Shown: positions 53,177 to 63,410, numbered from the stretch's first letter. The stretch: 64,000 bases of DNA from an uncultured Roseburia sp. (GCA_900539115.1 UQAQ01000012.1:1-64000); one strand, 5' to 3'. A program made the numbers and translations. The notes: a model not told the origin generated them from the letters alone.

Positions 53177-53950
53177 TCAAAACAAAGCCAATAACTCTAC
53201 ACTGTCGCCCAGTTTTCCTCTCATTTTCTGCAATGCCTTCGAATGCAGCTGGGATACCCTGGATTCTGAAACTTCTAAAATCCGGCTGATTTCTTTCAGT
53301 GTCAAATCTTCATAATAGTAAAGTGTGATCACACTGCATTCCTTTTCTGTTAATGTCTTTAATGCTTCTGCAAGCATTTGCTTAAGTTCTTCTTTTTCAA
53401 TTGCTTTTTCCGGCTGTTCAAACCGTTGTGAACCTCCCGGCTCAATATTAGCATCTCCACTCTGTTCCAGATAATCATCCAGCGAGATCATATTTGCAAG
53501 CTGAATCTCACTTTTCCACCCACTGTATTCTTCTTCTGCAATGTTTAATTCTTTTGCAATTTCAAAATCTGTCGCCGGTCTTCCCTCTTTGTCCTCGATC
53601 TTTGCCGCTGCAGAATCCATCTGTTTCTGACGCTGACGAAGTGTTCTGGGAACCCAGTCCATCTTGCGGATTTGATCTAAGATGGATCCGCGGATACGAA
53701 GACTTGCATACGTTTCAAATTTTACATTTTTTGTTAAATCGAACTTGTCAATGGCATCGATGAGTCCAAAGATACCATAACCAACAAGATCATCGTATTC
53801 GACCGTATAGCCAAGATACATCCCCATACGGCCAGCCACCAGATTAACCAGATTTGCATATTCAATTATTAACTGCTCGCGTATTTCGGGAGTTTTATTC
53901 TTTTTATATGCATCCCATAACTTTTTTTTCTGTTCTTCTTTCATCGCCAT
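53177..53950 (-). CDS. fliA: Flagellar sigma factor sigma-28
   Basis: This 257-residue FliA/WhiG/SigD sigma factor directs late flagellar and chemotaxis promoters. Region 2 (LIIEYANLVNLVAGRMGMYLGYTVEYDDLVGYGIFGLIDAIDKFD), region 3 and region 4 (TLTEKECSVITLYYYEDLTLKEISRILEVSESRVSQ) are all present, shown here in parts. GAGG lies seven bases before the ATG. It is in the distal part of the fla/che operon, like sigD in Bacillus. Confidence 0.96.
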   Translation of the reverse strand: MAMKEEQKKKLWDAYKKNKTPEIREQLIIEYANLVNLVAGRMGMYLGYTVEYDDLVGYGIFGLIDAIDKFDLTKNVKFETYASLRIRGSILDQIRKMDWVPRTLRQRQKQMDSAAAKIEDKEGRPATDFEIAKELNIAEEEYSGWKSEIQLANMISLDDYLEQSGDANIEPGGSQRFEQPEKAIEKEELKQMLAEALKTLTEKECSVITLYYYEDLTLKEISRILEVSESRVSQLHSKALQKMRGKLGDSVELLALF

Positions 53951-53981
53951 ACAAGTTCCTCACTCACTTAGGGAGACCCCC

Positions 53982-54278
53982 TCACAATGTTTCCGCTTCA
54001 TTATCTTCCTGTTCTGCGTTCTCTTTTTCTGCTTCTTCCGCCGCAAGTTCTTCTTCCCTGCGAAGCCGCTCTTCCTCTGCCTTTACCATTGCTTCATGAT
54101 CGGCAATCACTTTTCCGATCACCTGTGCAGCGATCTGACCGAGGATATAAAACAAGATTAACACGATCAGCAGAGCAATAAGACTATATGTAACATCCCA
54201 TCTTTGTACAATACTCATAATACAACATACCAAACCTGCTGTCAGCATAACACATGCCGGAATAAAACGATATTTCAT
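53982..54278 (-). CDS. Small membrane protein of unknown function in the che operon
   Basis: This 98-residue protein has two membrane segments at about 5-22 and 30-52. A charged, Glu/Ala-rich cytoplasmic coiled coil follows (about 58-98, ending DNEAETL). I do not recognise a family. It sits between cheD and fliA. The close spacing suggests co-transcription. Confidence 0.72.
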   Translation of the reverse strand: MKYRFIPACVMLTAGLVCCIMSIVQRWDVTYSLIALLIVLILFYILGQIAAQVIGKVIADHEAMVKAEEERLRREEELAAEEAEKENAEQEDNEAETL

Positions 54279-54310
54279 TCTTTTGCCCCTTATCTTTCTT
54301 TAATATGATA

Positions 54311-54796
54311 CTATATGACCGTATCTCCTACACCAATCGAACGAATCATAAGTTCCCCCGTCGCAGGATCGAACTCAATCGTACGACCATAATTGTTGCC
54401 GACATCCTCTGCCACAAGCGGAATGTTCCATTCTGCCAGAAGTTCATGAACCGCCTGGATATTCTGCTGACCGATATTGAGCATATTATGCGTGTTCTGA
54501 TTTACAAACATCTGCGCACCGCCCGCCATCTTTGCAATCATATTTTCCTTTCGGCTTCCCTGTTTTAACAGTTCTTCAAACATGTCCTTTAAACAGGTAT
54601 CAACAAACTTCATACGATTGGCATTTTTTCGAATCAATTGACTGCTTGGCATCATAACATGAGCCAGTCCGCATATCTTTGATCTCCGATCATACAGGAT
54701 CACACCAAGACAGGATCCCAGACCGAGTGTTGATATTTTTTGCGGCGGACGGCACAATTTATAATCGGCCATCCCCACTCGAATCATATTACTCAT
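54311..54796 (-). CDS. cheD: Chemoreceptor glutamine deamidase CheD
   Basis: This 161-residue protein deamidates receptor glutamines. The catalytic Cys29 lies in LGLGSCLGV and His46 in GLAHVMMP. AKMAGGAQMF follows at about 95. Its ATG overlaps the cheW stop by four bases. In Firmicutes CheD works with CheC, yet no cheC lies between cheW and cheD here. Confidence 0.94.
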   Translation of the reverse strand: MSNMIRVGMADYKLCRPPQKISTLGLGSCLGVILYDRRSKICGLAHVMMPSSQLIRKNANRMKFVDTCLKDMFEELLKQGSRKENMIAKMAGGAQMFVNQNTHNMLNIGQQNIQAVHELLAEWNIPLVAEDVGNNYGRTIEFDPATGELMIRSIGVGDTVI

Positions 54797-55257
54797 GCTG
54801 TCTTGGTCTCTCCTACCACATTTTCAATGTTCAGAAGAGAAATAAGACTTTCTCCATTTTTTCCGATTCCAGCCAAATAGGAAGCATTACTTTCATCCAA
54901 TTTGAAGTTTGGTTTTTCAATGGTTTCCGGATCCAGATTCACAACTTCTTTTACTTCATCTACGATCACGCCAACCATGGACTGGTCTTTTAATTTCAAA
55001 ATAATGATACGGGTTGCACCGGTATACTCATCTGTTTCCAGGTCAAACCGTTTGCGGAGACTCATTACCGGAACCACTTCTCCACGCAGATTGATCACGC
55101 CAATATAATATGGCTGGGATTTTGGTACACGGGTTACCCGCGGCATTCTGACAATATTATCCACATATCCGATATTAATTCCATACTGTTCTTCGCCCAA
55201 ACGAATGACAATATATTGAATTTCTTCTGTTGTTGTTTCATTTGTCATAGCATCCAT
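54793..55257 (-). CDS. cheW: Chemotaxis coupling protein CheW
   Basis: This 154-residue protein couples receptors to CheA. The SH3-like double barrel shows IVIRLGEEQYGINIGYVDNIVRM, GVINLRGEVVPVMSLRKRF and VDEVKEVVNL. The ATG at 55257 has GGAGG eight bases upstream. The ATG at 55272 lacks one. It lies between cheA and cheD. Confidence 0.95.
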   Translation of the reverse strand: MDAMTNETTTEEIQYIVIRLGEEQYGINIGYVDNIVRMPRVTRVPKSQPYYIGVINLRGEVVPVMSLRKRFDLETDEYTGATRIIILKLKDQSMVGVIVDEVKEVVNLDPETIEKPNFKLDESNASYLAGIGKNGESLISLLNIENVVGETKTA

Positions 55258-55274
55258 TTTCGCATCCTCCATTC

Positions 55275-57353
55275 TTATACCAAAGTATTTGTATCTAAGA
55301 TCAGGGCAACTTCACCATCACCTAAAATAGTTGCACCACTGAACAATTTGGCATTTGTAATATGATGTCCCATCGACTTGATAACTGTTTCCTGCTGTCC
55401 AAGAAGGTTATCCACACCGAGTCCAAGTCTCTGATCTCCTTTTTTTACCACCACAACGACCATGGATCTGCTTTCCGGATCGCGCTCATATTCTTCCATC
55501 TCAAGCACTTCATTCATGCGCACAATAGGAATCACGCTACCACGCAGATGAATCACTTCCTTGGATTGTACCAGTTTGATTTCATCAAGTGAAATGTCTT
55601 CAATTGTATCAATATTTCCAAGAGGAATCGCATATTTTTCTTTTCCAACTTCTACCATAAGTGCCTGAATGATGGCAAGGGTCAATGGAAGCTGGATCGT
55701 AAAGGTACTTCCCTCGCCTTTTACGGTCTTCGCCTCAATACTTCCACCTAACGATTCAATCTTCGTCTTTACCACATCAAGACCTACCCCTCGTCCGGAT
55801 ACATCTGAGATCTTATCCGCGGTTGAAAAACTTGGACGGAACAATAAATCGATAAAGTCTTTCTCTGACATCGTCTCTGCCTGCTGCTCAGTGATTGTTC
55901 CTTTTTCAATTGCTTTGTTTTTAACTTTTTCTATATTAATACCGGCTCCATCATCGCGAACCTCGATCGTGACATTGTTACCATCCTGGTAAGCATCCAA
56001 ATAAATAGATCCAACTTCCGGCTTTCCGAGGCGAACACGTTCTTCATTGCTCTCCAGTCCATGGTCTGCCGAGTTACGAAGGAGATGCATCAGCGGATCT
56101 CCTAATTCATCAATTACCGTACGATCAAGTTCCGTATCTTCACCAGTCATGTAAAGTTCCATCTTTTTATTCAATTTACGGTTCAAATCACGAATCATAC
56201 GCGGGAATCGATTTACCACACTTTCGATCGGAACCATTCGAACTTTCATAACGGACTCATGCAAATTTGTCGTTACTCTCTCAAGATACTCGATATTCTC
56301 ATTAAATGTGGAATTCGATGACAAGTCAGCAGCTCCCTCTACAGAAGATACAGAAACCAATGCATTTTTCGCAATGATCAACTCACTGACAAGGTTCATC
56401 AAAACATCCAGTTTATCAATATCCACACGAACGGAACGACTTGCTACCTTTCCCTTTGTGACAGGTTTTTTCGGTGCTTCTTTCTTTTCTTCCTTCGGTG
56501 TCACAGCGGTTGCCGCTACTGTTTTTTCTTCCTGCTTTTCTTCCGGTTGTTCTGCAGAATAGGTAAACTCATCAATTGCTACATCTGCAATCTCTGATAC
56601 ATTCATGATCAATTTTTTAATCGTTTCTTTATCTTCTTTGGTCGCTAAAATCCAGCTGAAATCAAAATCGAATTCTTCATCTTCAATCTGCTCTGTCGTA
56701 GGAACGGATTTAATCAATTCGCCTTTGTCTTCAACCGACTTGAATACAAGGAATGCACGTGCAGCCTTCAAAACACAGGATTCCTGCAGATACACTGTGA
56801 TTCCAAGAATATTCTGACCTTCTTGCTTTGCATTATCCATCGCTACAATTTCATACTCAGAAACCGGGATATTGCGGAATTTGTCTTTATCTGAACCTGC
56901 CGTCTGTGGCTGTGCCGGAGCTGCTTTCTCCTTTTCTTCTTTCGCCTCACCGTTTGACGCTTTTCCGGTTCCTTCTTTTACCAGTTCATCCAAATCTTTT
57001 ATAATATCTTCATTGTCTTCGGTTCCTTCGGCGCCGGTAGTGGAAATAATTTCCAGGTACCCTTCCAGTGCATCCAAACCACGAAACAAAATATCGATAA
57101 GTTTTGCATTTGCTTTCATATTTCCGTTTCGGATCTCCTGAAATACATTTTCCAGATCATGTGTCAGACGCTGCATTCTGGTATATCCCATGGTACCCGC
57201 CATTCCCTTTAACGTGTGCGCGGCACGGAAAATCTCATTAATGGTATCGGTATCCTCCGGTTCCTTTTCCAACTCCAAAATGTGCTCATTTAACGACTGT
57301 AAATGTTCTTTTGTTTCATCAATAAATAATTCCAGATATTGACTTGTATCCAT
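55275..57353 (-). CDS. cheA: Chemotaxis histidine kinase CheA
   Basis: This 692-residue kinase has the HPt domain with phosphorylated His46 in FRAAHTLKGMAG. A CheY/CheB-binding P2-like domain at about 160-270, a dimer domain, the ATPase (LLRNSADHGLE, DDGAGIN, GRGVGLDVVK) and a C-terminal CheW-like domain follow. It phosphorylates CheY and CheB. The ATG at 57353 follows GGAGG. The ATG at 57365 overlaps that site. Confidence 0.97.
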   Translation of the reverse strand: MDTSQYLELFIDETKEHLQSLNEHILELEKEPEDTDTINEIFRAAHTLKGMAGTMGYTRMQRLTHDLENVFQEIRNGNMKANAKLIDILFRGLDALEGYLEIISTTGAEGTEDNEDIIKDLDELVKEGTGKASNGEAKEEKEKAAPAQPQTAGSDKDKFRNIPVSEYEIVAMDNAKQEGQNILGITVYLQESCVLKAARAFLVFKSVEDKGELIKSVPTTEQIEDEEFDFDFSWILATKEDKETIKKLIMNVSEIADVAIDEFTYSAEQPEEKQEEKTVAATAVTPKEEKKEAPKKPVTKGKVASRSVRVDIDKLDVLMNLVSELIIAKNALVSVSSVEGAADLSSNSTFNENIEYLERVTTNLHESVMKVRMVPIESVVNRFPRMIRDLNRKLNKKMELYMTGEDTELDRTVIDELGDPLMHLLRNSADHGLESNEERVRLGKPEVGSIYLDAYQDGNNVTIEVRDDGAGINIEKVKNKAIEKGTITEQQAETMSEKDFIDLLFRPSFSTADKISDVSGRGVGLDVVKTKIESLGGSIEAKTVKGEGSTFTIQLPLTLAIIQALMVEVGKEKYAIPLGNIDTIEDISLDEIKLVQSKEVIHLRGSVIPIVRMNEVLEMEEYERDPESRSMVVVVVKKGDQRLGLGVDNLLGQQETVIKSMGHHITNAKLFSGATILGDGEVALILDTNTLV

Positions 57354-57386
57354 GATTTCCTCCATTCCGATGTCACCTGTTTAAAA

Positions 57387-58460
57387 TCATCTCATTCTCT
57401 TAAACATCGCATCTGCAATCTGCTCTAAATCCAATATTTCATCACTCAATCCGGCTTTCTCAAGCGCAAACGGCATCCCATATACTACACAGGTCCTCTC
57501 GCTCTGCCCGATTGCATAAATTTCCTTCTTCTCTTTCAATTGTTCCAAACCATGTGTCGCATCGTTTCCCATTCCTGTCAATACCGTACATAAAATGCGC
57601 TGATACGGTGAATCAAGCAGGGATTCCAGAAAAACATCCGCACAAGGGCGTAATCCATTTCGAATCGGCTCTTTTTTAACAGAAAAAGCCATCTTCTCTC
57701 GGTTATCTTTTTCCACGCGAAGCTGGTATCCTCCCTTGGCAACATATACTTTTCCTGTTTCCACTTCCATACCGTCTTCCGCTTCCAAAACTTTACAAGC
57801 AGACATCTCATCCAGCCTTTTTGCCAGCGAAGCTGTAAAACCGGTTGGCATATGCTGTACAATTACCAGGGGACATGGAAATGTCTTTGGCAGTTTTGGT
57901 ACAACTGACTGCAGTGCCTTGGGGCCTCCCGTCGAAGAAGCAATCACTGCAAATTCGCAGGTCTGCACACGTTTTGTAGTTTTCCCGCCATCCGTCTGTT
58001 TTTTTACCGGCCGGCTGTCCGCCACCCGCTTTTTCTCTTTCTTCTTTACGGGCTTTGCCTGCTGAATGGTAAACGCACATTTTGCTTTTGCAAGCAACTG
58101 TTTAGGGAAATCTTCTTCCTTCCCTAAAGTCCGGCTTGGTTTTTTTACAAAATCGTAAGCTCCCAGTTCAAGGGCTTGAATTGTCTCTTCTGTACTTTTG
58201 CTGGCAAGAGAACTTACTACCAAAACGGGGATATGAATTTCTTTTTCGTTTAAATATTTCAAAAAGCTCAAACCATCCATCCTTGGCATACTAATATCTA
58301 ACAAAATTAATTCATATTCTTTTCCCTGTTTCAACAATTCTGCGGCAGCAACCCCATTTTCTGCGGTATCTGTCACACACATTTCGGAATCTGTATTTAT
58401 TATATCAGACATGACCCTTCTCATAAGTGCAGAGTCATCAATTACCAAAATTTTTTTCAT
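57387..58460 (-). CDS. cheB: Chemotaxis methylesterase CheB
   Basis: This 357-residue protein has a receiver domain with phospho-acceptor Asp55 (LILLDISMPRMDG) and a methylesterase domain. The latter has the active Ser in ASSTGGPKAL, the His in QHMPTGF and the Asp in GMGNDATHGL. It removes receptor methyl groups for adaptation. The linker is Lys-rich. The ATG at 58460 is used, as the codon before it is TTG. Confidence 0.95.
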   Translation of the reverse strand: MKKILVIDDSALMRRVMSDIINTDSEMCVTDTAENGVAAAELLKQGKEYELILLDISMPRMDGLSFLKYLNEKEIHIPVLVVSSLASKSTEETIQALELGAYDFVKKPSRTLGKEEDFPKQLLAKAKCAFTIQQAKPVKKKEKKRVADSRPVKKQTDGGKTTKRVQTCEFAVIASSTGGPKALQSVVPKLPKTFPCPLVIVQHMPTGFTASLAKRLDEMSACKVLEAEDGMEVETGKVYVAKGGYQLRVEKDNREKMAFSVKKEPIRNGLRPCADVFLESLLDSPYQRILCTVLTGMGNDATHGLEQLKEKKEIYAIGQSERTCVVYGMPFALEKAGLSDEILDLEQIADAMFKRMR

Positions 58461-58467
58461 CAAACAT

Positions 58468-59223
58468 TTAGTCCTTTCTTATTCGACGTTTTTGTTCTTC
58501 GAAAATATATTTTATAATCTTTTCCCGTGTTTGTTTATCCATTGCTTCAAACTGACATCTGGCTTCATATGATTTAGCTCCATTGGATAATGTAATGGTC
58601 TCGATAACAGTAGCATTGCATTGAATAAATTCAATTCCCATCGCCCCATTCAGCGGCACTTTTGCCTTTAAACAAGCATGTGACTCCAGTTCTTCATCAC
58701 ACTGAAACCGCATGCCGCCTCCGCTAATATCTGTCATTCTGGCGTCTTCCCAGTTTTGCCTCATATCTTTTAGTTTCTTTTCATATATTTGTCTTGCTGT
58801 TTCATCCGAAAACGCATCCGTCATTAAAAGATTCTGCAATGCTTTCTCTTCTTCGCTTACAACGCGGTATTCAAAATCCAGCATGCAATCCAGCCGATAA
58901 AACTCTCTTCTTTGAAATTTGGTTAATTGCGAAGTCATCTGCATCTGCAATACAAACAATTTTCTCTCGCGGTACCGTCGCATAATCTTTGCCTGACAGC
59001 GGTACATCCCCTTGGAAGCAAAAAAGCACAATTCATACACATCATTCACCTCAAGCGGGACCATTTTTCCTTCGTAAATTGGCATAGAAATCTTAATGGT
59101 ACGTATTCCGTCATAATCCAACAATTGGCTGGCATAGCGCGAATCTGATACTTTTGCACGGAGAGCACTCCTGATCTGTACCAACTCAATCCGGTCTCCA
59201 ATGGAAATAATATTTTTCTGCAT
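58468..59223 (-). CDS. PilZ-domain flagellar brake protein (YcgR/MotI-like)
   Basis: This 251-residue protein has an N-terminal YcgR-N-like domain (about 1-100) and a PilZ domain from about 108. The cyclic-di-GMP-binding marks are FQRREFYRLD and DISGGGMRF. Such proteins slow the flagellar motor when cyclic-di-GMP rises. The window also encodes a diguanylate cyclase that could feed it. The ATG at 59223 follows GGAGAGGG. It lies between flhG and cheB. Confidence 0.9.
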   Translation of the reverse strand: MQKNIISIGDRIELVQIRSALRAKVSDSRYASQLLDYDGIRTIKISMPIYEGKMVPLEVNDVYELCFFASKGMYRCQAKIMRRYRERKLFVLQMQMTSQLTKFQRREFYRLDCMLDFEYRVVSEEEKALQNLLMTDAFSDETARQIYEKKLKDMRQNWEDARMTDISGGGMRFQCDEELESHACLKAKVPLNGAMGIEFIQCNATVIETITLSNGAKSYEARCQFEAMDKQTREKIIKYIFEEQKRRIRKD

Positions 59224-59239
59224 AACCCTCTCCATTTCT

Positions 59240-60127
59240 TCACTTCATAAATCTCATCCGTATCACACTAGAAAACAATTTTACGATTCCTACATGTTCG
59301 GATTCTTTCTCCATATTATGCTCCAATGTATTAGCAATCTGATTTACCGCACGCGCCGTATTGCAGGAAGAATCCAGAATACTGATCGGTGTCTGCTTCA
59401 TGATCGCCTTCTGCATATTGTGGTCATAGGGAACCGATCCAAGGTACTCCACTTCAATATCCAGGAATTTAGCTACTACCATACCCAGTTTTTCAAACAA
59501 TTCTTTCGCATCCCGATTTCCATGTACCTGATTTGCTATCATCTTAACCACCGTTTTTTCTTTGCGATAGGTTGCTTTTTTGTTTAATGTTTTCAATAAC
59601 GCATACGCATCTGTGATCGAAGTCGGCTCCGGAGTAGCCACCAGAAGAACTTCTTCGCTTGCTGCCACAAATTCCAGCACTGTATCACTGATCCCTGCAC
59701 CGGTATCAACAATAACGACATCTGCAAACTCATCCAGTTCATTTAACTTCTGAATCAGGGTAATGATCTGTTCTCTGGATAAATTTGCCAATTCTTGTAT
59801 GCCGGAACCGCCGGAAATAAACCCCACATTTTCCGGTCCGTACGTAATAATATCATTCAAGGTTTTCCCACGATACATCATATCTGCCAAATTATACCGC
59901 GGATGCAGACCAAGCATGATTTCAATATTGGCAAGTCCGAAATCTGCATCAAAAATAACAACCCGTTTTCCCATGCGACTTAACTGTATCGCCAAATTAA
60001 CAGAGATGCTGGATTTTCCAACTCCTCCCTTTCCACTCGTAACAGTGATCACTTTCGCAACCGGTTTCTGAACGGGAGGGAGCTCCTGTTTCTTTATTAT
60101 ATTTCTTAATCTTTCCGCTTGATCCAC
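59240..60127 (-). CDS. flhG: Flagellar number regulator FlhG (MinD-like ATPase)
   Basis: This 295-residue deviant Walker ATPase has SGKGGVGKSSISVNLA, DFGLANIEIMLG and DTGAGISDTVLEF. With FlhF it sets flagellar number and position. The best start is a GTG at 60127 with GGAGGG upstream. It shares one base with the flhF stop (TAGTG). The long frame to 60208 would run inside flhF and lacks family features. It is a paralogue of the MinD encoded at 17254-18045. Confidence 0.92.
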   Translation of the reverse strand: MDQAERLRNIIKKQELPPVQKPVAKVITVTSGKGGVGKSSISVNLAIQLSRMGKRVVIFDADFGLANIEIMLGLHPRYNLADMMYRGKTLNDIITYGPENVGFISGGSGIQELANLSREQIITLIQKLNELDEFADVVIVDTGAGISDTVLEFVAASEEVLLVATPEPTSITDAYALLKTLNKKATYRKEKTVVKMIANQVHGNRDAKELFEKLGMVVAKFLDIEVEYLGSVPYDHNMQKAIMKQTPISILDSSCNTARAVNQIANTLEHNMEKESEHVGIVKLFSSVIRMRFMK

Positions 60128-61377
60128 TATAGCTTCCCTCCTAACAGCTTCTTCGCAATCTTCTGTGCATCTACTTTTCCAATGTCGTCCGGAACATTTT
60201 GTCCCCACGTTACATAGGAAAGCGGGCGTTTTGTATACAAACGCATATTCAGCATGACACCTGCAGAAGAAGTTTCATCCAACTTTGTGAAAATAATACT
60301 GTAATCCGTCAATTCTTTATAAACATCGGCAATTTCTTTCAGATCTCGATATTTGGTTGCCGCATTTAAAACAAGATACACTTCCCTGCTGGTGATCGGA
60401 ATCTGTTCCAGCAGTTTCTGAATATCTTTCAGCTGCTCTTTATTTCGATGGGAACATCCGGCCGTATCAATCAGACAAATATCATAGTCTTCCATCTCTT
60501 CTTTCATCTCGCCTAATTCCTCCGGCGTATAAATGACCTTCAAAGGAACGCTTAAGATATTAGCATACGTTTTCAACTGTTCCACCGCTGCGATACGATA
60601 CGTATCTGCTGTCGCGAGAATCACCTTTTTGTTCTTTTCCAATTTCAATTTTGAAGCAATCTTGGCAATTGTCGTCGTTTTTCCCACTCCGGTAGAGCCT
60701 AGGAAAAATACATATTTGGTTTCTTTTTTATTTTCCTGTTTCTGATCCAGTGTATAAGGCTGCCCTAACATCAAAATAATTTTCTGATACATCGCCGCCA
60801 GAATCTGATCCAACGCCGCATCCTTTGGCAGCGATTCATCAATCTCTTTTATGATCGCATCAATCTGTTCATCTTCTACTTCACTCTGACGCATCTGTTT
60901 GCGGATTAAATCTTTGCAGGCACGTGCCTTATATTCTTCTTTGGAAACCGGCTCTTCCTTCTTTTCTGCTTCTTCTTTTTTTTCAGAAAAAGAAACTTTT
61001 TCTTTTTGTTCTACTTCTGTAGTTGACTGACTGTCCTCTTTTTCCGTTATCTGCTTTTCCAGCATCTTTTGAAGACTGTTCAACTTTTCCTCGATAGAAT
61101 CCGTCTTTCCGGCTTCTGCATTGTCATCGGCAACAATATCCGGAATAAACCGAGGCGTTTCCGCGGTTTCCTTTGCCACATTCTTTTCTGCGGAACGATA
61201 TTCCACATTTTCATCTATAGCCGCAGTTACCTCCACTTTTCCTTTCATAAAAAGTTTCGCAAGACCTTTCGGCGATATTTTCTTAATATTCATCACTACG
61301 GCATTGCTGCCAAGATCTTCCTTTGCCATTTCAATTGCCTGTGTCTCTGTCTTTGCCAGATATTTCTTAATAATCAT
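60127..61377 (-). CDS. flhF: Flagellar biosynthesis GTPase FlhF
   Basis: This 416-residue SRP-type GTPase has a basic, Glu/Lys-rich N-terminal B domain and an N-G core. Its P-loop is LGSTGVGKTTTIAKIAS, followed by ATADTYRIAAVEQLKTYA, LIDTAGCSH and FTKLDETSSAG. It places the flagellum at its site. The start overlaps the flhA stop by four bases. Confidence 0.95.
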   Translation of the reverse strand: MIIKKYLAKTETQAIEMAKEDLGSNAVVMNIKKISPKGLAKLFMKGKVEVTAAIDENVEYRSAEKNVAKETAETPRFIPDIVADDNAEAGKTDSIEEKLNSLQKMLEKQITEKEDSQSTTEVEQKEKVSFSEKKEEAEKKEEPVSKEEYKARACKDLIRKQMRQSEVEDEQIDAIIKEIDESLPKDAALDQILAAMYQKIILMLGQPYTLDQKQENKKETKYVFFLGSTGVGKTTTIAKIASKLKLEKNKKVILATADTYRIAAVEQLKTYANILSVPLKVIYTPEELGEMKEEMEDYDICLIDTAGCSHRNKEQLKDIQKLLEQIPITSREVYLVLNAATKYRDLKEIADVYKELTDYSIIFTKLDETSSAGVMLNMRLYTKRPLSYVTWGQNVPDDIGKVDAQKIAKKLLGGKL

Positions 61378-63410
61378 TCAACGGTCACCATCCCAACTGA
61401 TTGAAGCTCTACATCGGAGTCAATCTCATTATATGATAATACTTGTAAATTTTTAAATTGTTCCATCGTCAGATGTTTAAAATACATACGAACGATCGGA
61501 GACGTTATGATAATTGGGGTATGTCCCAATTCTTCCAATTTGCTTGTCTGTTCCTGCAGCGATTCCATGATCTTTGCGGAATACTCCGGATCCAGCGCAA
61601 GGTACGCACCTTGCTCCGTCTGTTTCACAGAATTCATAATCTCCTGCTCCACTTTCGGATCGAGCGTAATCACACTTGTCATGTCTTTATTTGCAAAATA
61701 TTTATTTGAAATTGCACGTTTCAAACTCTGTCTTACATATTCTGTCAAAATATCGGTATCATGCGTCGTCGGTGCATAATCTGCCAATGTTTCAAATATT
61801 GTGATCAAATCTCGGATGGAAATACCTTCCTGCAAAAGATTTTGCAATACTTTCTGAATTTCTCCGACACTAAGCATCTTCGGTACCAGTTCACTGACGA
61901 GTGTCTCATTAGCATCCTTGACATTGTCGATGAGATTCTGAACGTCCTGTCTGGTAAGCAGTTCATGAATATTCTGCGTAATTACTTCCATCAAATGCGT
62001 CGCAATGATCGACGGTGGATCCACAACCGTGTACCCCAGGGATTCTGCCCGTTCACGCTGCGCTTCCGTAATCCAGATCGCCGGCAGATGATACGACGGC
62101 TCAAAGGTTGGAATTCCGGTTAATTCTTCTTCGACATAACCCGGATTCATCGCCATATAGTGGTCAAACAAAATTTCACCTTCACTGACCGGAACCCCTT
62201 TTATCTTAATTACATACTGGTTTGGATTCAGCTGAATATTATCACGCAGTCGAATCATAGGAACCACACATCCAAGTTCGAGCGCGATCTGCCTTCGGAT
62301 CATAACAACTCGGTCAAGCAGGTCACCTCCCTGGTTGACATCTGCAAGAGGAATAATTCCGTAGCCAAACTCCAGTTCGATGGCATCCACTTTCAAGAGA
62401 GAAGTAACATTTTCCGGCCTTCGAATCTCCTCGGCACTCTCTTCCTCTTCATCCACCTGTGCATCCGTTTCTTCCATTTCCAGTTCATTTTTCATAATCC
62501 GTGCTGTCACGATAAATAATATTCCATACCCGGAAAATATAATAATATTCATCGGAGTAAATACTCCAAGACCAATCAGGGCACACCCTGCGATCAACAG
62601 TACCTTCGGCGTGGAAAACAGTTGTTTTTGCAAAATTCCACTGATATCAGCTTCTTTCGAACCTTTCGTCACCAAAACACCGGTTGCCAATGAAATCATC
62701 AAAGAAGGAATCTGGCTCGTAAGTCCATCACCAATTGTTAAGATGGAATATGTCTGCAATGCCGCTGCAGCATCCATTCCATTCATCAATACGCCGATAG
62801 CAAGACCGCCGACAAAGTTGATCACCGTGATCAAAAGACCGGCTGTAGCATCTCCTTTTACGTATTTGGTAGCACCATCCATGGAACCAAAAAACGCTGC
62901 CTCTTCCTGAATCTTTTCACGTCTGACTTTGGCTTCCTCGTCCGTAATGGCACCGGTATTTAAGTCGGCATCGATCGCCATCTGTTTTCCGGGCATCGCA
63001 TCCAGTGTAAATCGAGCCGTTACTTCGGAAACACGTTCCGAACCTTTATTGATGACCATCAACTGCACAATGATCAAAATAATAAATACAACCGCTCCTA
63101 CGACTAAGTTACCGCCACCTACGAAATTACCAAAAGTATTTACGACATTTCCGGCTTCTCCATTTAACAAAATATTACGGGTGGAACTAACATTTAATGA
63201 CAGACGAAATAACGTCGTAAGCAGCAAAAGGGTTGGAAACGATGACATATCCAAAGGCTCTTTTGCAAACAACGCATTGAAAAGCACCAACATCGAAATT
63301 CCAATGTTTGCGGTAAATAACACATCCAATAATACCAATGGAACCGGAATGATCAGGCACAAAATAGGAATCAGGACAAAACATCCTAAAATAATATCCG
63401 TCTTTTTCAT
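61374..63410 (-). CDS. flhA: Flagellar export apparatus protein FlhA
   Basis: This 678-residue export-gate protein has eight or so N-terminal membrane segments (about 1-310), the FHIPEP-region loop with RFTLDAMPGKQMAIDADLN, and a large cytoplasmic domain that docks substrates and chaperones. GGAGG precedes the ATG. It lies 33 bases after flhB. Confidence 0.97.
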   Translation of the reverse strand: MKKTDIILGCFVLIPILCLIIPVPLVLLDVLFTANIGISMLVLFNALFAKEPLDMSSFPTLLLLTTLFRLSLNVSSTRNILLNGEAGNVVNTFGNFVGGGNLVVGAVVFIILIIVQLMVINKGSERVSEVTARFTLDAMPGKQMAIDADLNTGAITDEEAKVRREKIQEEAAFFGSMDGATKYVKGDATAGLLITVINFVGGLAIGVLMNGMDAAAALQTYSILTIGDGLTSQIPSLMISLATGVLVTKGSKEADISGILQKQLFSTPKVLLIAGCALIGLGVFTPMNIIIFSGYGILFIVTARIMKNELEMEETDAQVDEEEESAEEIRRPENVTSLLKVDAIELEFGYGIIPLADVNQGGDLLDRVVMIRRQIALELGCVVPMIRLRDNIQLNPNQYVIKIKGVPVSEGEILFDHYMAMNPGYVEEELTGIPTFEPSYHLPAIWITEAQRERAESLGYTVVDPPSIIATHLMEVITQNIHELLTRQDVQNLIDNVKDANETLVSELVPKMLSVGEIQKVLQNLLQEGISIRDLITIFETLADYAPTTHDTDILTEYVRQSLKRAISNKYFANKDMTSVITLDPKVEQEIMNSVKQTEQGAYLALDPEYSAKIMESLQEQTSKLEELGHTPIIITSPIVRMYFKHLTMEQFKNLQVLSYNEIDSDVELQSVGMVTVE

